DNA of 58,719 nucleotides from JBDUCV01 sp040003255 (GTDB taxonomy: Bacteria; Actinomycetota; Actinomycetes; Mycobacteriales; Jatrophihabitantaceae), in contig JBDUCV010000004.1 of NCBI GenBank assembly GCA_040003255.1, positions 1 to 58,719 on the forward strand, given 5' to 3'. The notes below the pieces were generated by a model. That model was given only the letters and a program-made list of their open reading frames with translations, was not told the origin of the DNA and did no database searches. Shown piece by piece: positions 45,424-53,182 of the stretch (position 1 is its first letter; every line of letters begins with the position of its first letter). Both the position numbers and the translations under genes were made by a program.

Positions 45424-47051
45424 CGGCCCCGGCCTGGCTCAGCTTCACCGGGGATACTTGGCCGATGCTGCGGCCGCCGACGGAAACGCACACACCGGTA
45501 CACGTCCGGTGGGCGGCGCTGATCGCCCTCGGTGCGGGATTGGCTGGCGTGCTCGCGTTCCCACGCTTCGGGATCTGGCCGATGGCATTCGTCAGCGTCG
45601 GATTGCTGAGCATCGCCGTGCACGGTCGGCGCAGCCAGACGGGGGCATGGCTAGGCCTGCTCTACGGACTGGCGTTCTTCGGGCCGCTGCTGCATTGGAC
45701 GGGGGTGTACGTCGGACCGGTTCCGTGGCTGATCCTTGCCGTCACCGAGGCCGCTTACTGCGCTGGCATGGGCGCAATGCTGCCCGTCGTGCAGCGGCTG
45801 CCAGGCGCCCCGGTCTGGGTCGGCGCGACCTGGGTGTTGCAAGAGGCGGTTCGCGGGCGGTGGCCCTTCGGCGGTTTCCCCTGGGGACGGCTGGGCTTCA
45901 GCCAGGCCGAATCGCCGCTGCGCTGGTTCGCCGCGCTGGGCGGCGCTCCGCTGGTGTCGTTCGCGGTCGCGCTCGCCGGGGCCGCCCTCGCCGCCGTCAC
46001 CCTGTACGCGCGGAGCCGCTCCTGGCAGTCGGTCACACTCGCGGCGGCGGCTCTGGTCGCAGTGCCGACCTTCGGAGCGGTCCTGGCCTGGCCTCTGAAG
46101 CCAGCCCCGGATCGCGACGGGCGAACGGCGACGATCGCACTTGTCCAAGGCGACGTACCTGACCGCGGTCTGGACTTCAATTCACGCCGGCGCCAGGTGC
46201 TCGACAACCACGTCCAACAGACCCTGCAGCTCGCCGCCGACATCGACGCCGGACGGGCGACACGCCCGAGCCTGGTGGTGTGGCCGGAGAACTCCTCAGA
46301 CATCGACCCCTACACCAACGCCGATGCGCGGGCAGAGATCGCGCAAGCCGTCGCCGCGGTGCAGGCACCTATCCTGGTCGGCGCCATCCTCGACGGGCCG
46401 GGGGATCACATCCGAAACGTGGGCATCCTCTGGTCGCCAGCCGCCGGAGCGGGACAGACCTACACCAAGCGTCACCCGGTGCCCTTCGCCGAGTACATCC
46501 CGCTGCGCGGTCTTGCGAAGCTGGTGAGCTCGAAGGTGGACCTGGTGTCGCGGGACATGGCCGCCGGCGGCGGCAACGGGCTGCTGACCGACGGACCGTT
46601 TCCGATCGGCGACGTAATCTGTTTCGAGGTCGCCTATGACGGACTGGTGCGCTCCTCGGTGGCCGCCGGTGCGCAGCTGATCGTCGTCCAAACCAACAAC
46701 GCGACCTTCGGGCACTCCGCCGAGACCTACCAGCAGCTTGCGATGAGCCAGTTGCGGGCAGTGGAGCACGGCCGGACCACGGTGCAGGTGTCGACGAGCG
46801 GCGAGTCGGCGATCATCGGCCCGGACGGGGGAATACGGATGCGGTCCGGCGACCTGTTCACGCCGTCGCGGCTGGTTACCGACGTGCCGCTGCGAACCGG
46901 CAAGACCCTGGCGACGCGCTGGGGGCCGGTGCCCGAATATGTCCTCGGGGCCTCGGCCCTGGCGGCGCTGCTGGTATCGGTATTGCATCGGCGACGACGC
47001 CCAATGACCCCCACAGGCAACACCGATACCGAGGAGATGGTGCGTGCGTGA
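45420..47051 (+). CDS. lnt: Apolipoprotein N-acyltransferase Lnt
   Basis: Adds the third acyl chain to the N-terminal cysteine of lipoproteins. 543 residues: about six to seven membrane helices (residues 30-225) and a nitrilase domain outside. The catalytic triad is readable: Glu290 in WPENSS, Lys350 in YTKRHPVPFAEY and Cys401 in VICFEVAYD. A last membrane helix is at the C-terminus before a basic tail. GTG start in GTGA overlapping the amidohydrolase stop; an ATG at 45465 is a credible alternative. In M. tuberculosis the Lnt and Ppm1 activities are in one polypeptide; here they are two genes overlapping by four bases. Confidence 0.94.
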   Translation: MTAPAWLSFTGDTWPMLRPPTETHTPVHVRWAALIALGAGLAGVLAFPRFGIWPMAFVSVGLLSIAVHGRRSQTGAWLGLLYGLAFFGPLLHWTGVYVGPVPWLILAVTEAAYCAGMGAMLPVVQRLPGAPVWVGATWVLQEAVRGRWPFGGFPWGRLGFSQAESPLRWFAALGGAPLVSFAVALAGAALAAVTLYARSRSWQSVTLAAAALVAVPTFGAVLAWPLKPAPDRDGRTATIALVQGDVPDRGLDFNSRRRQVLDNHVQQTLQLAADIDAGRATRPSLVVWPENSSDIDPYTNADARAEIAQAVAAVQAPILVGAILDGPGDHIRNVGILWSPAAGAGQTYTKRHPVPFAEYIPLRGLAKLVSSKVDLVSRDMAAGGGNGLLTDGPFPIGDVICFEVAYDGLVRSSVAAGAQLIVVQTNNATFGHSAETYQQLAMSQLRAVEHGRTTVQVSTSGESAIIGPDGGIRMRSGDLFTPSRLVTDVPLRTGKTLATRWGPVPEYVLGASALAALLVSVLHRRRRPMTPTGNTDTEEMVRA

Positions 47052-47815
47052 TCGCCGAACCAGCGGACAGCGTGCTCGTGATCGTCCCCACCTACAACGA
47101 GCGCGACAATATCGAGCCAATCGTCGCGCGCACGCTGGCGGCTGTTCCCCAGGCGCACGTCCTGGTCGTCGACGACGGCAGCCCGGACGGCACCGGCAAG
47201 ATCGCTGATGCGCTCGCGGCCGCAGACCCGCGCATCGCAGTGCTGCACCGCAGCGTCAAGGCCGGGCTGGGTGCTGCCTACATCGCGGGCTTCGGCTGGG
47301 GGCTGAACCATGGGTACGACGTCCTGGTCGAGATGGATGCTGACGGCTCACACGCCCCGGAACAATTGCCAGCCTTGCTCTCGGCGCTACCCGAGGCTGA
47401 TCTGGTGCTCGGTTCGCGATGGGTGCCGGGAGGGCGCGTCGTCGGCTGGCCGAAGTCGCGCGAACTGCTTTCGCGCGGCGGCAATCTCTACACCCGACTC
47501 GCCCTCGGGATGGGCCTACACGACGCAACCGGTGGCTACCGCGCCTACCGCCGGTCGGTGCTCGAGGGCATCGACTACCCGGCGATGGCGTCGCAGGGCT
47601 ATTGCTTTCAGGTCGATCTGGCGTGGCGGGCGGTGCGGGCCGGGTTTCGGGTCGTCGAAGTCCCGATCACCTTCGCCGAGCGCCAGCGCGGCGAGAGCAA
47701 GATGAGCGGCTCGATCGTCCGCGAGGCGTTGTGGCGGGTCACCCAGTGGGGTGCTGCCCACCGCGCGGAGCAGTTGCGTGCAGCAGTGCGGGGCCGGTCT
47801 GGCCGGCCCCGCTGA
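47048..47815 (+). CDS. ppm1: Polyprenol monophosphomannose synthase Ppm1
   Basis: A GT2-family glycosyltransferase that makes polyprenyl-phosphate-mannose from GDP-mannose, the mannose donor for lipomannan and for protein O-mannosylation. 255 residues: VIVPTYNERDNI at the start, VVDDGSPDGTG, and the metal-binding DAD in VEMDADGSHAPEQL; SRGGNLYTRLALGM and GYCFQVDLAWRA are family blocks. It lacks the membrane domain of some dolichol-phosphate mannose synthases, as in other actinobacteria. GTG start in GTGA overlapping the lnt stop. A perfect ten-base-pair hairpin lies within the last codons. Confidence 0.95.
   Translation: MIAEPADSVLVIVPTYNERDNIEPIVARTLAAVPQAHVLVVDDGSPDGTGKIADALAAADPRIAVLHRSVKAGLGAAYIAGFGWGLNHGYDVLVEMDADGSHAPEQLPALLSALPEADLVLGSRWVPGGRVVGWPKSRELLSRGGNLYTRLALGMGLHDATGGYRAYRRSVLEGIDYPAMASQGYCFQVDLAWRAVRAGFRVVEVPITFAERQRGESKMSGSIVREALWRVTQWGAAHRAEQLRAAVRGRSGRPR
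47788..47812 (+). terminator. Strong hairpin at the end of ppm1, between convergent ppm1 and rbpA
   Basis: GCGGGGCCGG and CCGGCCCCGC form a perfect ten-base-pair stem with a TCTGG loop, ending just before the ppm1 stop. As a palindrome it works on both strands and could end both ppm1 and rbpA transcripts. It is inside coding sequence (GRSGRPR). Confidence 0.6.
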
Positions 47816-47831
47816 CTGACGCGCTGGTTGG

Positions 47832-48179
47832 TCAGGCGCTCTTGACGCCGCGCCTAGCCCGCAGCACGTCGAGCCGCTCGGCCAATACCTCTTCAAGATC
47901 CGCGACGGTTCGCCGCTCCATCAGCATATCCCAATGCGTGCGTGGAGACTTGATCTTCTTGGCTTCTGGCGCCGGGCCGTCGACCAGTTCTGCGGGCGTG
48001 CCGTCGAGCCGGCATTCCCAAGTTGCCGGGATTTCCGCCTCCTCGGAGAACGGAATGCTGAACTCGTGACCGCGGGGGCAGACGTAGGCGGCGACATTGC
48101 GGGGCGCTGGCTCCGCTCCGTATTCAGTCTCGTAACTGACGGCGCCCATACGACTGCCCCGCAGCGTGCGATCTGCCAT
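47832..48179 (-). CDS. rbpA: RNA polymerase-binding protein RbpA
   Basis: An actinobacterial general transcription factor that binds the primary sigma factor and stabilises open complexes. 115 residues: MADRTLRGSRMGAVSYETE (N-terminal tail), the zinc/Sm-like core with VCPRGHEFSIPF and WECRLDG (two cysteines), a basic linker, and the sigma-interaction helix region (RTHWDMLMERR, LEEVLAERL). The ATG at 48179 has AGGAGG eight bases upstream, so three upstream in-frame codons are excluded. A sigma-R type promoter lies about 50 bases upstream, as for rbpA in Streptomyces. It converges on ppm1. Confidence 0.96.
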   Translation of the reverse strand: MADRTLRGSRMGAVSYETEYGAEPAPRNVAAYVCPRGHEFSIPFSEEAEIPATWECRLDGTPAELVDGPAPEAKKIKSPRTHWDMLMERRTVADLEEVLAERLDVLRARRGVKSA

Positions 48180-48233
48180 AATGGGCACCTCCTGTCATCT
48201 GTTTGTGTGCTAAACGGGACCTTCTACCAGCCA

Positions 48234-48259
48234 AACGAGCGACGACGGTCGAGGATTCC
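48234..48259 (-). promoter_or_regulatory. Sigma-R (ECF) type promoter of rbpA
   Basis: Reading the minus strand: GGAAT, exactly 18 bases, then GTT, the consensus for sigma-R of Streptomyces and SigH/SigE of mycobacteria. The leader to the ATG would be about 50 bases. Fits induction of rbpA by thiol-oxidative stress. Confidence 0.7.
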
Positions 48260-48345
48260 CTACTTTGCCTGTTCTTAACGTTGCCTCAGATACACACCCC
48301 GGCCCAACCTCGGTTCAGTAGCTGCACAGTCAAGGAGCTCAGATC

Positions 48346-48798
48346 GTGAGCATTGCCCGCTATGCGTCGCCAAGACTGGCCTCCATTGCGGCCGGGATCT
48401 CATCGATGGTGCGCGTCGTGGATGCCCGAACGATTGGTCTCGGCATCAACGCTGGACGGGCGGTTCTCGGCGCGACGGTGCTAGTGCTGCCGGTAGGCGC
48501 CCTGCGCCAGCTGGCCGTCGACCCCTCGACCCTGCCGCGGGTGAGCTGGCTGATCCGCACGGCGGGGATTCGCGACGCCGCGCTGGGCACGGGGGCCGTT
48601 GTCTCGCTGGTGGGCGGGGGAGGGGCGTCCTGGGTGCTGGCCGGCGCCGCATGTGACGCCGTCGACGCGGTCGTGACGGCGCAGGCGGTGCGCGACCAGA
48701 GCGTCGACGCGTTGCGTGGCCGAGTGGTCGCGGGGGTAGCAGTCGCGTCCGCGGCCTTGGGCGTGGTCAGTGCGATCGCGTTGCGACGGCGCTGCTGA
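48346..48798 (+). CDS. Small membrane protein, unknown function
   Basis: A 150-residue protein with three or four hydrophobic segments (about 35-52 LGATVLVLPVGAL, 72-90 around GTGAVVSLVGGGGAS, 128-145 VAVASAALGVVSAIAL). The segment WLIRTAGIRDAALGTG, with an Arg-Asp pair before a Gly-rich helix, recurs in actinobacterial DUF4267-like or similar membrane proteins, but I cannot assign a family safely. GTG start with AAGGAG eight bases upstream. The stop abuts that of tdk as TGATCA. Confidence 0.75.
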   Translation: MSIARYASPRLASIAAGISSMVRVVDARTIGLGINAGRAVLGATVLVLPVGALRQLAVDPSTLPRVSWLIRTAGIRDAALGTGAVVSLVGGGGASWVLAGAACDAVDAVVTAQAVRDQSVDALRGRVVAGVAVASAALGVVSAIALRRRC

Positions 48799-49530
48799 TC
48801 AGACGTCGAGGCGCAGCTGCCCGCGCTGGCTGCGCGACGGACCCAGGTCGCCGTGCCGGTAATGCGCCCGGCAGAGCACCTGGTAACGGACGGCGTCGGG
48901 CCCGGTGCCGGTCGTGTCTGTGTCGGCCACGACCACCGTGTTGCCGGCTCGCACCACGCGCTCGTCGACCACCCGGGCGTTGAGCCGGCCCGGTCGCCCG
49001 CACCAGCACAGCACCTCGACATGAACCGGGACCAGTTCATCAGCGAGTTCGACCAGGCGTTTCGCGCCGGGCAGCAACTGGCTCCGGAAGTCGGTCGCTA
49101 GGCCGAAGCAATACACGTCCACATGCCACTCGTCGACGAGTTCGGCGAGCTGGTCGACGTGCTCGGAACTTAGGAAACCGGCCTCGTCGACGATCACGTA
49201 GTCGACCGGTCCGGTCGACGCCCACTGGTGCTGCACGAGGCGGCGGATGTCGGTTAGCTCGCCGACCTCGACCGCCTCGTGCGATAGGCCGACCCGGGTG
49301 GTGATCTCGGGCCGCCCGGACCGGTCGTAGCGGGTGAGCAGCATGCCATGGCGGCCCTGTCGCGCCTGGTTGTGGTCGATCTGAAGCGCCAGCGTCGACT
49401 TGCCACAGTCCATCGGGCCGTAGAAGAACTTCAACTGGGCGGGCACCGGCACCGAACGCCGGTTGTCGGCCCCAGGCACGGACGCGAGCGCGCCGGTGCG
49501 GCTTCCGAACGCGGCGGGCTGATCAGTCAC
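48799..49530 (-). CDS. tdk: Thymidine kinase
   Basis: Phosphorylates thymidine for salvage. Type II thymidine kinase, 243 residues: P-loop GPMDCGKST, VDYVIVDEAGFL (Walker B), GLATDFRSQLLPG (lasso/phosphate loop), and a zinc site with cysteines in VLCWCGRPG and VLCRAHY. The N-terminus is about 25 residues longer than usual if the GTG at 49530 is used; TAGCCT eight bases upstream supports it. Internal GTGs at 49452 and 49446 would give the common length. Together with the small membrane gene it forms a convergent pair. Confidence 0.92.
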   Translation of the reverse strand: MTDQPAAFGSRTGALASVPGADNRRSVPVPAQLKFFYGPMDCGKSTLALQIDHNQARQGRHGMLLTRYDRSGRPEITTRVGLSHEAVEVGELTDIRRLVQHQWASTGPVDYVIVDEAGFLSSEHVDQLAELVDEWHVDVYCFGLATDFRSQLLPGAKRLVELADELVPVHVEVLCWCGRPGRLNARVVDERVVRAGNTVVVADTDTTGTGPDAVRYQVLCRAHYRHGDLGPSRSQRGQLRLDV

Positions 49531-49538
49531 GGATGCCG

Positions 49539-49544
49539 AGGCTA
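49539..49544 (-). promoter_or_regulatory. -10 box for tdk (leaderless)
   Basis: Minus-strand TAGCCT eight bases before the GTG at 49530; it lies between the GDPD stop and tdk, so tdk is not simply read from the GDPD gene. Confidence 0.45.
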
Positions 49545-49549
49545 GTCGC

Positions 49550-50326
49550 TCAGGAGCGGGCGGTCCGCTCGCCGGTACGCCACTGGCCACGTGCGCGCAG
49601 CACGTCACGCAGCACATCGGCCCGGTCGGTGATCACGCCGTCCACGCCCAGGTCCAGCAGCCGGACCATTTCGGCCTGGGCGTTGACCGTCCAGACGTGA
49701 ACCGCCAGACCGAGCCGGTGCGCAAGTTCGACGTAACGGGCATCGACGATGCGTACCGGCCCGGCGGAGGCAGGCACCTGGGCGCAACGACCAGCGAACT
49801 CGCGGGCGAGGCGGGCCGGTGCGCGCGTCGCGAACCGCAGCCGGATGGCATCTCTAGGGCCAATCGCCGTGCATAACCTCGGGCCGAGCGCCGCCCGCAC
49901 GGCGGCGATCCGGCGGTCAGAAAATGCCGCGACGCACACCCGGTCGACCGCTCCGGTGCGGCGGATCGCGTCGATCGCCGGAGCAATGCTGTGGGCGGCC
50001 TTGACGTCGAGGTTGACCCGAACGTCCGGCCATGCGGCCAGGACATCGGTCAGCAGCGGGATCGGCTCGGTCCCGGAGATCCGGGCGTGCCGGATCCGCT
50101 CCCAGGGCAGGTCGGCGATCCGGCCTTGGTTATCGGTGACTCGGTCCAGGGCGGGATCGTGGAACGCGAGCGCGACACCGTCCGCTGTGACCCGCACGTC
50201 GGTCTCTAAATAGCGGTAGCCCAACGCGACGGCCCGTTCGAAGGCTGCCATCGAGTTCTCTGCGCCGTCCGGTGCGAACCCGCGGTGAGCGAATGCGACC
50301 GGACCGGGTTCGTCGAGGAAGGCCAT
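49550..50326 (-). CDS. Glycerophosphodiester phosphodiesterase
   Basis: A cytoplasmic 258-residue GDPD-fold enzyme that releases an alcohol from glycerophosphodiesters. The catalytic/metal residues are in FAHRGFAPDGAENSM (His-Arg, Glu-Asn), LETDVRVTADG, and LAFHDPALDRVT (general acid His). No signal peptide. The frame is open upstream, but the ATG at 50326 gives the usual N-terminus (MAFLDEPGPVAFAHRG) just before the active-site strand. It precedes tdk on the same strand by about 20 bases. Confidence 0.92.
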   Translation of the reverse strand: MAFLDEPGPVAFAHRGFAPDGAENSMAAFERAVALGYRYLETDVRVTADGVALAFHDPALDRVTDNQGRIADLPWERIRHARISGTEPIPLLTDVLAAWPDVRVNLDVKAAHSIAPAIDAIRRTGAVDRVCVAAFSDRRIAAVRAALGPRLCTAIGPRDAIRLRFATRAPARLAREFAGRCAQVPASAGPVRIVDARYVELAHRLGLAVHVWTVNAQAEMVRLLDLGVDGVITDRADVLRDVLRARGQWRTGERTARS

Positions 50327-50467
50327 CGTCTGATCATGCCTGTGCGCCCACGCATTCGGCGCCCGGCGCGACGTGGCACGATCTCGCAGGCGACCAGCAG
50401 ACCAGCCACGGCGCAGCACCTCGCGGCCTACGTCGGCACCTGGCCGAGACCCTCGCGGACACCGTGA

Positions 50468-50497
50468 GACGAGTGCTCTCATCTGTTTCGACTCGTC
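50468..50497. promoter_or_regulatory. Inverted repeat upstream of the truncated PadR-linked gene
   Basis: GACGAGT and ACTCGTC, seven bases each, are separated by 16 bases and lie 15 bases upstream of the GATAAT -10 box at 50512. It could be an operator. No regulator can be assigned. Confidence 0.35.
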
Positions 50498-50511
50498 CCA
50501 CTCGTTTAGCC

Positions 50512-50605
50512 GATAATCAACATTATGTCAACTCAAGAAGGAAAGGACACCCCTATCGTCGACGCACCGAGACGGCATGGGTGGCAGAGCAGCTCACCTG
50601 GCTAA
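50512..50605 (+). pseudogene. Promoter and first 26 codons of a truncated gene next to padR
   Basis: GATAAT at 50512-50517 lies seven bases before an ATG at 50525, a leaderless start like those of real genes here. The frame reads STQEGKDTPIVDAPRRHGW, a polar leader as found before the first membrane helix of MFS exporters, and then stops after 26 residues (TAA at 50603) inside the 3' end of padR. I infer that the rest was deleted. PadR regulators are usually divergent from or beside the transporter they control. If it is a real short peptide gene, nothing is known like it. Confidence 0.45.
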
Positions 50606-51175
50606 CTCGCGGTGCACGGCACCGGCGGGTCGTCCGGTTACTTGTTCGAGGATCGAGGTCACCCACGCGATTATGTGTCGTTCGTAGCTGATCCCGGCTT
50701 GTAGCGTGGCGTAGGACCAGTATGCCGAGGTTGCCGGGTCCAGATGGTCGTCGCCTTCGGCGGCGAACTGCTCGTCGATGTCGCGGTAGGTCGCGAGGCG
50801 ATGTTGACAGTCCAGCCTGACATCGCCGAGGAACCGGCGAGCTCGCTCAGGTGAGACCGTCCACAGCGTGCGTACCCGCAACATCAGCTCCGACTTGGCC
50901 GGTTGCGGCTCGAGCGGGGAATCGACCCAGTCGGACAGGGTACGACGGCCCGCCGCAGTGATGGTGTAGATCCTGTTGTCGCGCGGCCCGGGTCCGTCCA
51001 CCACCTGGTGAGTGACGAAGCCTACGGCATTCATGCTCTGCAATTCGGTGTAGATCCGGCCGTGGCTGGCGCTCCACATATAGCCGATCGGCACCTTCAT
51101 GACCTTCGCGATCTCGTACCCCGTGCGCGGCCGCTCGGCGAGTAATCCGAGCAGGGCATAGCCAACCGTTCGCAT
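50594..51175 (-). CDS. PadR-family transcriptional regulator
   Basis: A 193-residue regulator of the PadR group. Residues 1-85 form the winged helix-turn-helix (VGYALLGLLAERPRTGYEI, HGRIYTELQSMNAVGFV, with DNRIYTITAAGRRTL as the wing); residues 95-190 are the alpha-helical dimerisation domain. It should repress a nearby gene, often an efflux pump, and be released by small molecules. ATG with TACCGT seven bases upstream. The -10 box overlaps that of the divergent lipoprotein gene, so binding here would affect both. Its 3' end overlaps a truncated gene. Confidence 0.92.
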   Translation of the reverse strand: MRTVGYALLGLLAERPRTGYEIAKVMKVPIGYMWSASHGRIYTELQSMNAVGFVTHQVVDGPGPRDNRIYTITAAGRRTLSDWVDSPLEPQPAKSELMLRVRTLWTVSPERARRFLGDVRLDCQHRLATYRDIDEQFAAEGDDHLDPATSAYWSYATLQAGISYERHIIAWVTSILEQVTGRPAGAVHRELAR

Positions 51176-51181
51176 GATCGC

Positions 51182-51188
51182 TACGGTA
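51182..51188. promoter_or_regulatory. Shared, overlapping -10 boxes for padR and the lipoprotein gene
   Basis: The plus strand has TACGGT at 51182-51187, eight bases before the lipoprotein ATG; the minus strand has TACCGT at 51183-51188, seven bases before the padR ATG. The two starts are only 20 bases apart, so both genes look leaderless and RNA polymerase could open only one at a time. Confidence 0.5.
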
Positions 51189-51195
51189 CCCGACT

Positions 51196-52020
51196 ATGTT
51201 CCCCCGGACATATGCGCTGCCTAGCGCTCTCGCGGCTACTGCGGTGCTGCTGTTGATCGGCTGCGGCTCGGGCGGCCCGACCTCAACCTCGCCGCGGTCG
51301 CCGTCGGTTCCGACAGCCTCGACGACGTCGCACCCGAGCCAGTCGAGCGAGGCCACAGCGGACGCTGCGGCGCGCTGCGGCTCGCAACGTGCTCGAAGCC
51401 TTCTGCGGCAGATCACCGGCCCCAGCGGCGCTCAGCTGCCGGTCATCGATGTCGGAATGGGAAGCACGGTCGCCGTCTTCCTCCACCAGACGGACGGTGA
51501 CGGACTGTGCGGCTGGTGGCCATTCGCTGCCTGGCTCACCGACCACTTCCATGTCCGAGCCGTCCTCGTCGACTTGTGTGACTACGGCAGAGCCATCTGC
51601 CCACCCAGCACCTTCGCCGACGACCAGAAGGCCCAGGTGGCGCTGGCCCTGCAACACGCCCGCACCGACGCGACCCGGCGCGTCGTCCTGGTCGGGGCGT
51701 CCATGGGCGGCGCGCTCGCGCTCGGCTCCGCGACCGCGGTACACGCCGACGCAGTGGTGGACCTGTCCGGCCCCGCGGACTGGATCAACGACCAAGCCGC
51801 GCCAGCGGCCCGGCAACTGCGGGTGCCCTGCCTGATCGCCGTCAGCCCCGGTGATCCCGACGCCAGCTACGACGCCTTGAAGGCGGCCTTCGCGACCATC
51901 CCCGCCAGCCCCAAGAAGTTCGTCTCCGGCGACGGTGGCCACGGCTGGGACCTACTCGCCGACACCAATACGCCACTCGCGACGACTGTCGCCCACTGGA
52001 TCACAGGGACCTATACATAA
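51196..52020 (+). CDS. Secreted lipoprotein with alpha/beta-hydrolase fold
   Basis: A 274-residue lipoprotein. The signal peptide ends in the lipobox LLIGC (Cys23), followed by a Ser/Thr/Pro-rich linker to about residue 60. The mature domain has an alpha/beta-hydrolase core: TVAVFLHQTDGDG (oxyanion strand), the nucleophile elbow VLVGASMGGALA with Ser at its centre, an aspartate in ISPGD-like AVSPGDPDAS, and the histidine in GDGGHGWDLL. It probably is an esterase, lipase or peptidase anchored in the membrane; the substrate is unknown. ATG with a -10 box eight bases upstream. Shares its promoter region with padR. Confidence 0.88.
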   Translation: MFPRTYALPSALAATAVLLLIGCGSGGPTSTSPRSPSVPTASTTSHPSQSSEATADAAARCGSQRARSLLRQITGPSGAQLPVIDVGMGSTVAVFLHQTDGDGLCGWWPFAAWLTDHFHVRAVLVDLCDYGRAICPPSTFADDQKAQVALALQHARTDATRRVVLVGASMGGALALGSATAVHADAVVDLSGPADWINDQAAPAARQLRVPCLIAVSPGDPDASYDALKAAFATIPASPKKFVSGDGGHGWDLLADTNTPLATTVAHWITGTYT

Positions 52021-52087
52021 TCGGATGCCAAACCCCGCGCGACCGCCGCCACTCCCCCGGCCAGATCACGCCGCGAGGAGTATTGAC

Positions 52088-53155
52088 TCAGCCGGGTCGG
52101 GTTGCCCCGTAGTAATCGGATTGGAAGGCCGCGAGCCGAACGATCTGGACGTCCTCCCCCTCCTGCGGAGCGGACACGGCCAGACCGTTGCCGATGTAGA
52201 GCTCGACGTGGTGGATGTCGGAATAAAGGAAGACGAGGTCACCGGGCTGCAACTGGCTCTGCGAGACCTGCCTGCCTTGGGCGTACTGGGTGGCCGCGAA
52301 GTGCGGCAGCGCGACGCCAGCGGCCGCCCATGCAGCCATCGTCAACCCTGAGCAGTCGAAAGCGTCGGGACCGGCCGCGGCGAAGACGTACGGTTTTCCG
52401 ATCTGCGCGAGGGCGAAATCGACGGCCTTCTGCGCAGCGGCGCTCGACGCCCTGATCTGCAGCGCCGCCTGCACTTGCGCGATCGTGGGGGCGTTGCGAT
52501 TGGCGTAGGCCTGTCGTTGGCTGAGAGTAAGGGTCGCTAGCAGGCTGCGGAATTTGGTCGACTGGGCGACGATGGTGTCGCGTTGACGACTGGCGGCGTC
52601 TCGCTTGCTTGTCGCCTCGGCGAGCAGGGTGGCAGCGCGGGTTCGGGCCTCGCTCGCTGCGCGACTGGTTGCGTTTAGCTTCGCGATCAGGTTGGCGCGG
52701 TGCGTTGAGATCAGCGTGAGCGTGTTCAGTCGATCCAGGTAGCGCTGAGGGTTCTGACTCGTGAGCAGCGCTCCAGTTGACCCACCGGAGGTTCTTTCAT
52801 ATTGTGCCGCCACCATCCGGCCGAACTCCATGCGGGCCGCGCGAAACGCGGCGTCAGCCTCGGTGGCCGCCCTTCGGGCGGACTCGGCAGCGCGTTGTGC
52901 CAGCTCGACGGCGGCTTGCGCGGCGTTGTACTTCTCTGTCAGCGCCTCGTTCTGATCGGCCAGCCTGTCCAAAGCAACTGTCAGGGATCCCAGCGTGGGG
53001 GGTGCTGGCGGCGATGTAGGGGCGGGCGGAGTCGCGGGCCGATCGTAGGGGGTCTGTGGAACGGCGCCGGCAACCGTCGGCGACAGCAGCGCAGCGAGCA
53101 CTGCGGTTGCGGCCGCAAGCAGGCCTGCGCGGTGAACCGGTCGTGACGGCGGCAC
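52088..53155 (-). CDS. Secreted NlpC/P60 peptidoglycan endopeptidase (RipA-like)
   Basis: A 355-residue cell-wall hydrolase. Signal peptide at 1-32 (LLAAATAVLAALLSP, AGA cleavage site), a Pro-rich linker, a long coiled coil (about 60-215, ALTEKYNAAQAAVELAQRAA in part), and a C-terminal NlpC/P60 domain with catalytic Cys in AFDCSGLT, His in IHHVELYIG and a polar third residue downstream. It should cut peptide stems of peptidoglycan, in growth or division; the coiled coil may hold it inactive. GTG start with GGAG 12 bases upstream. A c-di-AMP riboswitch lies upstream on the same strand. Confidence 0.94.
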   Translation of the reverse strand: MPPSRPVHRAGLLAAATAVLAALLSPTVAGAVPQTPYDRPATPPAPTSPPAPPTLGSLTVALDRLADQNEALTEKYNAAQAAVELAQRAAESARRAATEADAAFRAARMEFGRMVAAQYERTSGGSTGALLTSQNPQRYLDRLNTLTLISTHRANLIAKLNATSRAASEARTRAATLLAEATSKRDAASRQRDTIVAQSTKFRSLLATLTLSQRQAYANRNAPTIAQVQAALQIRASSAAAQKAVDFALAQIGKPYVFAAAGPDAFDCSGLTMAAWAAAGVALPHFAATQYAQGRQVSQSQLQPGDLVFLYSDIHHVELYIGNGLAVSAPQEGEDVQIVRLAAFQSDYYGATRPG

Positions 53156-53182
53156 GGTCGGCGAAGCTCCGTTCTTCCACGA

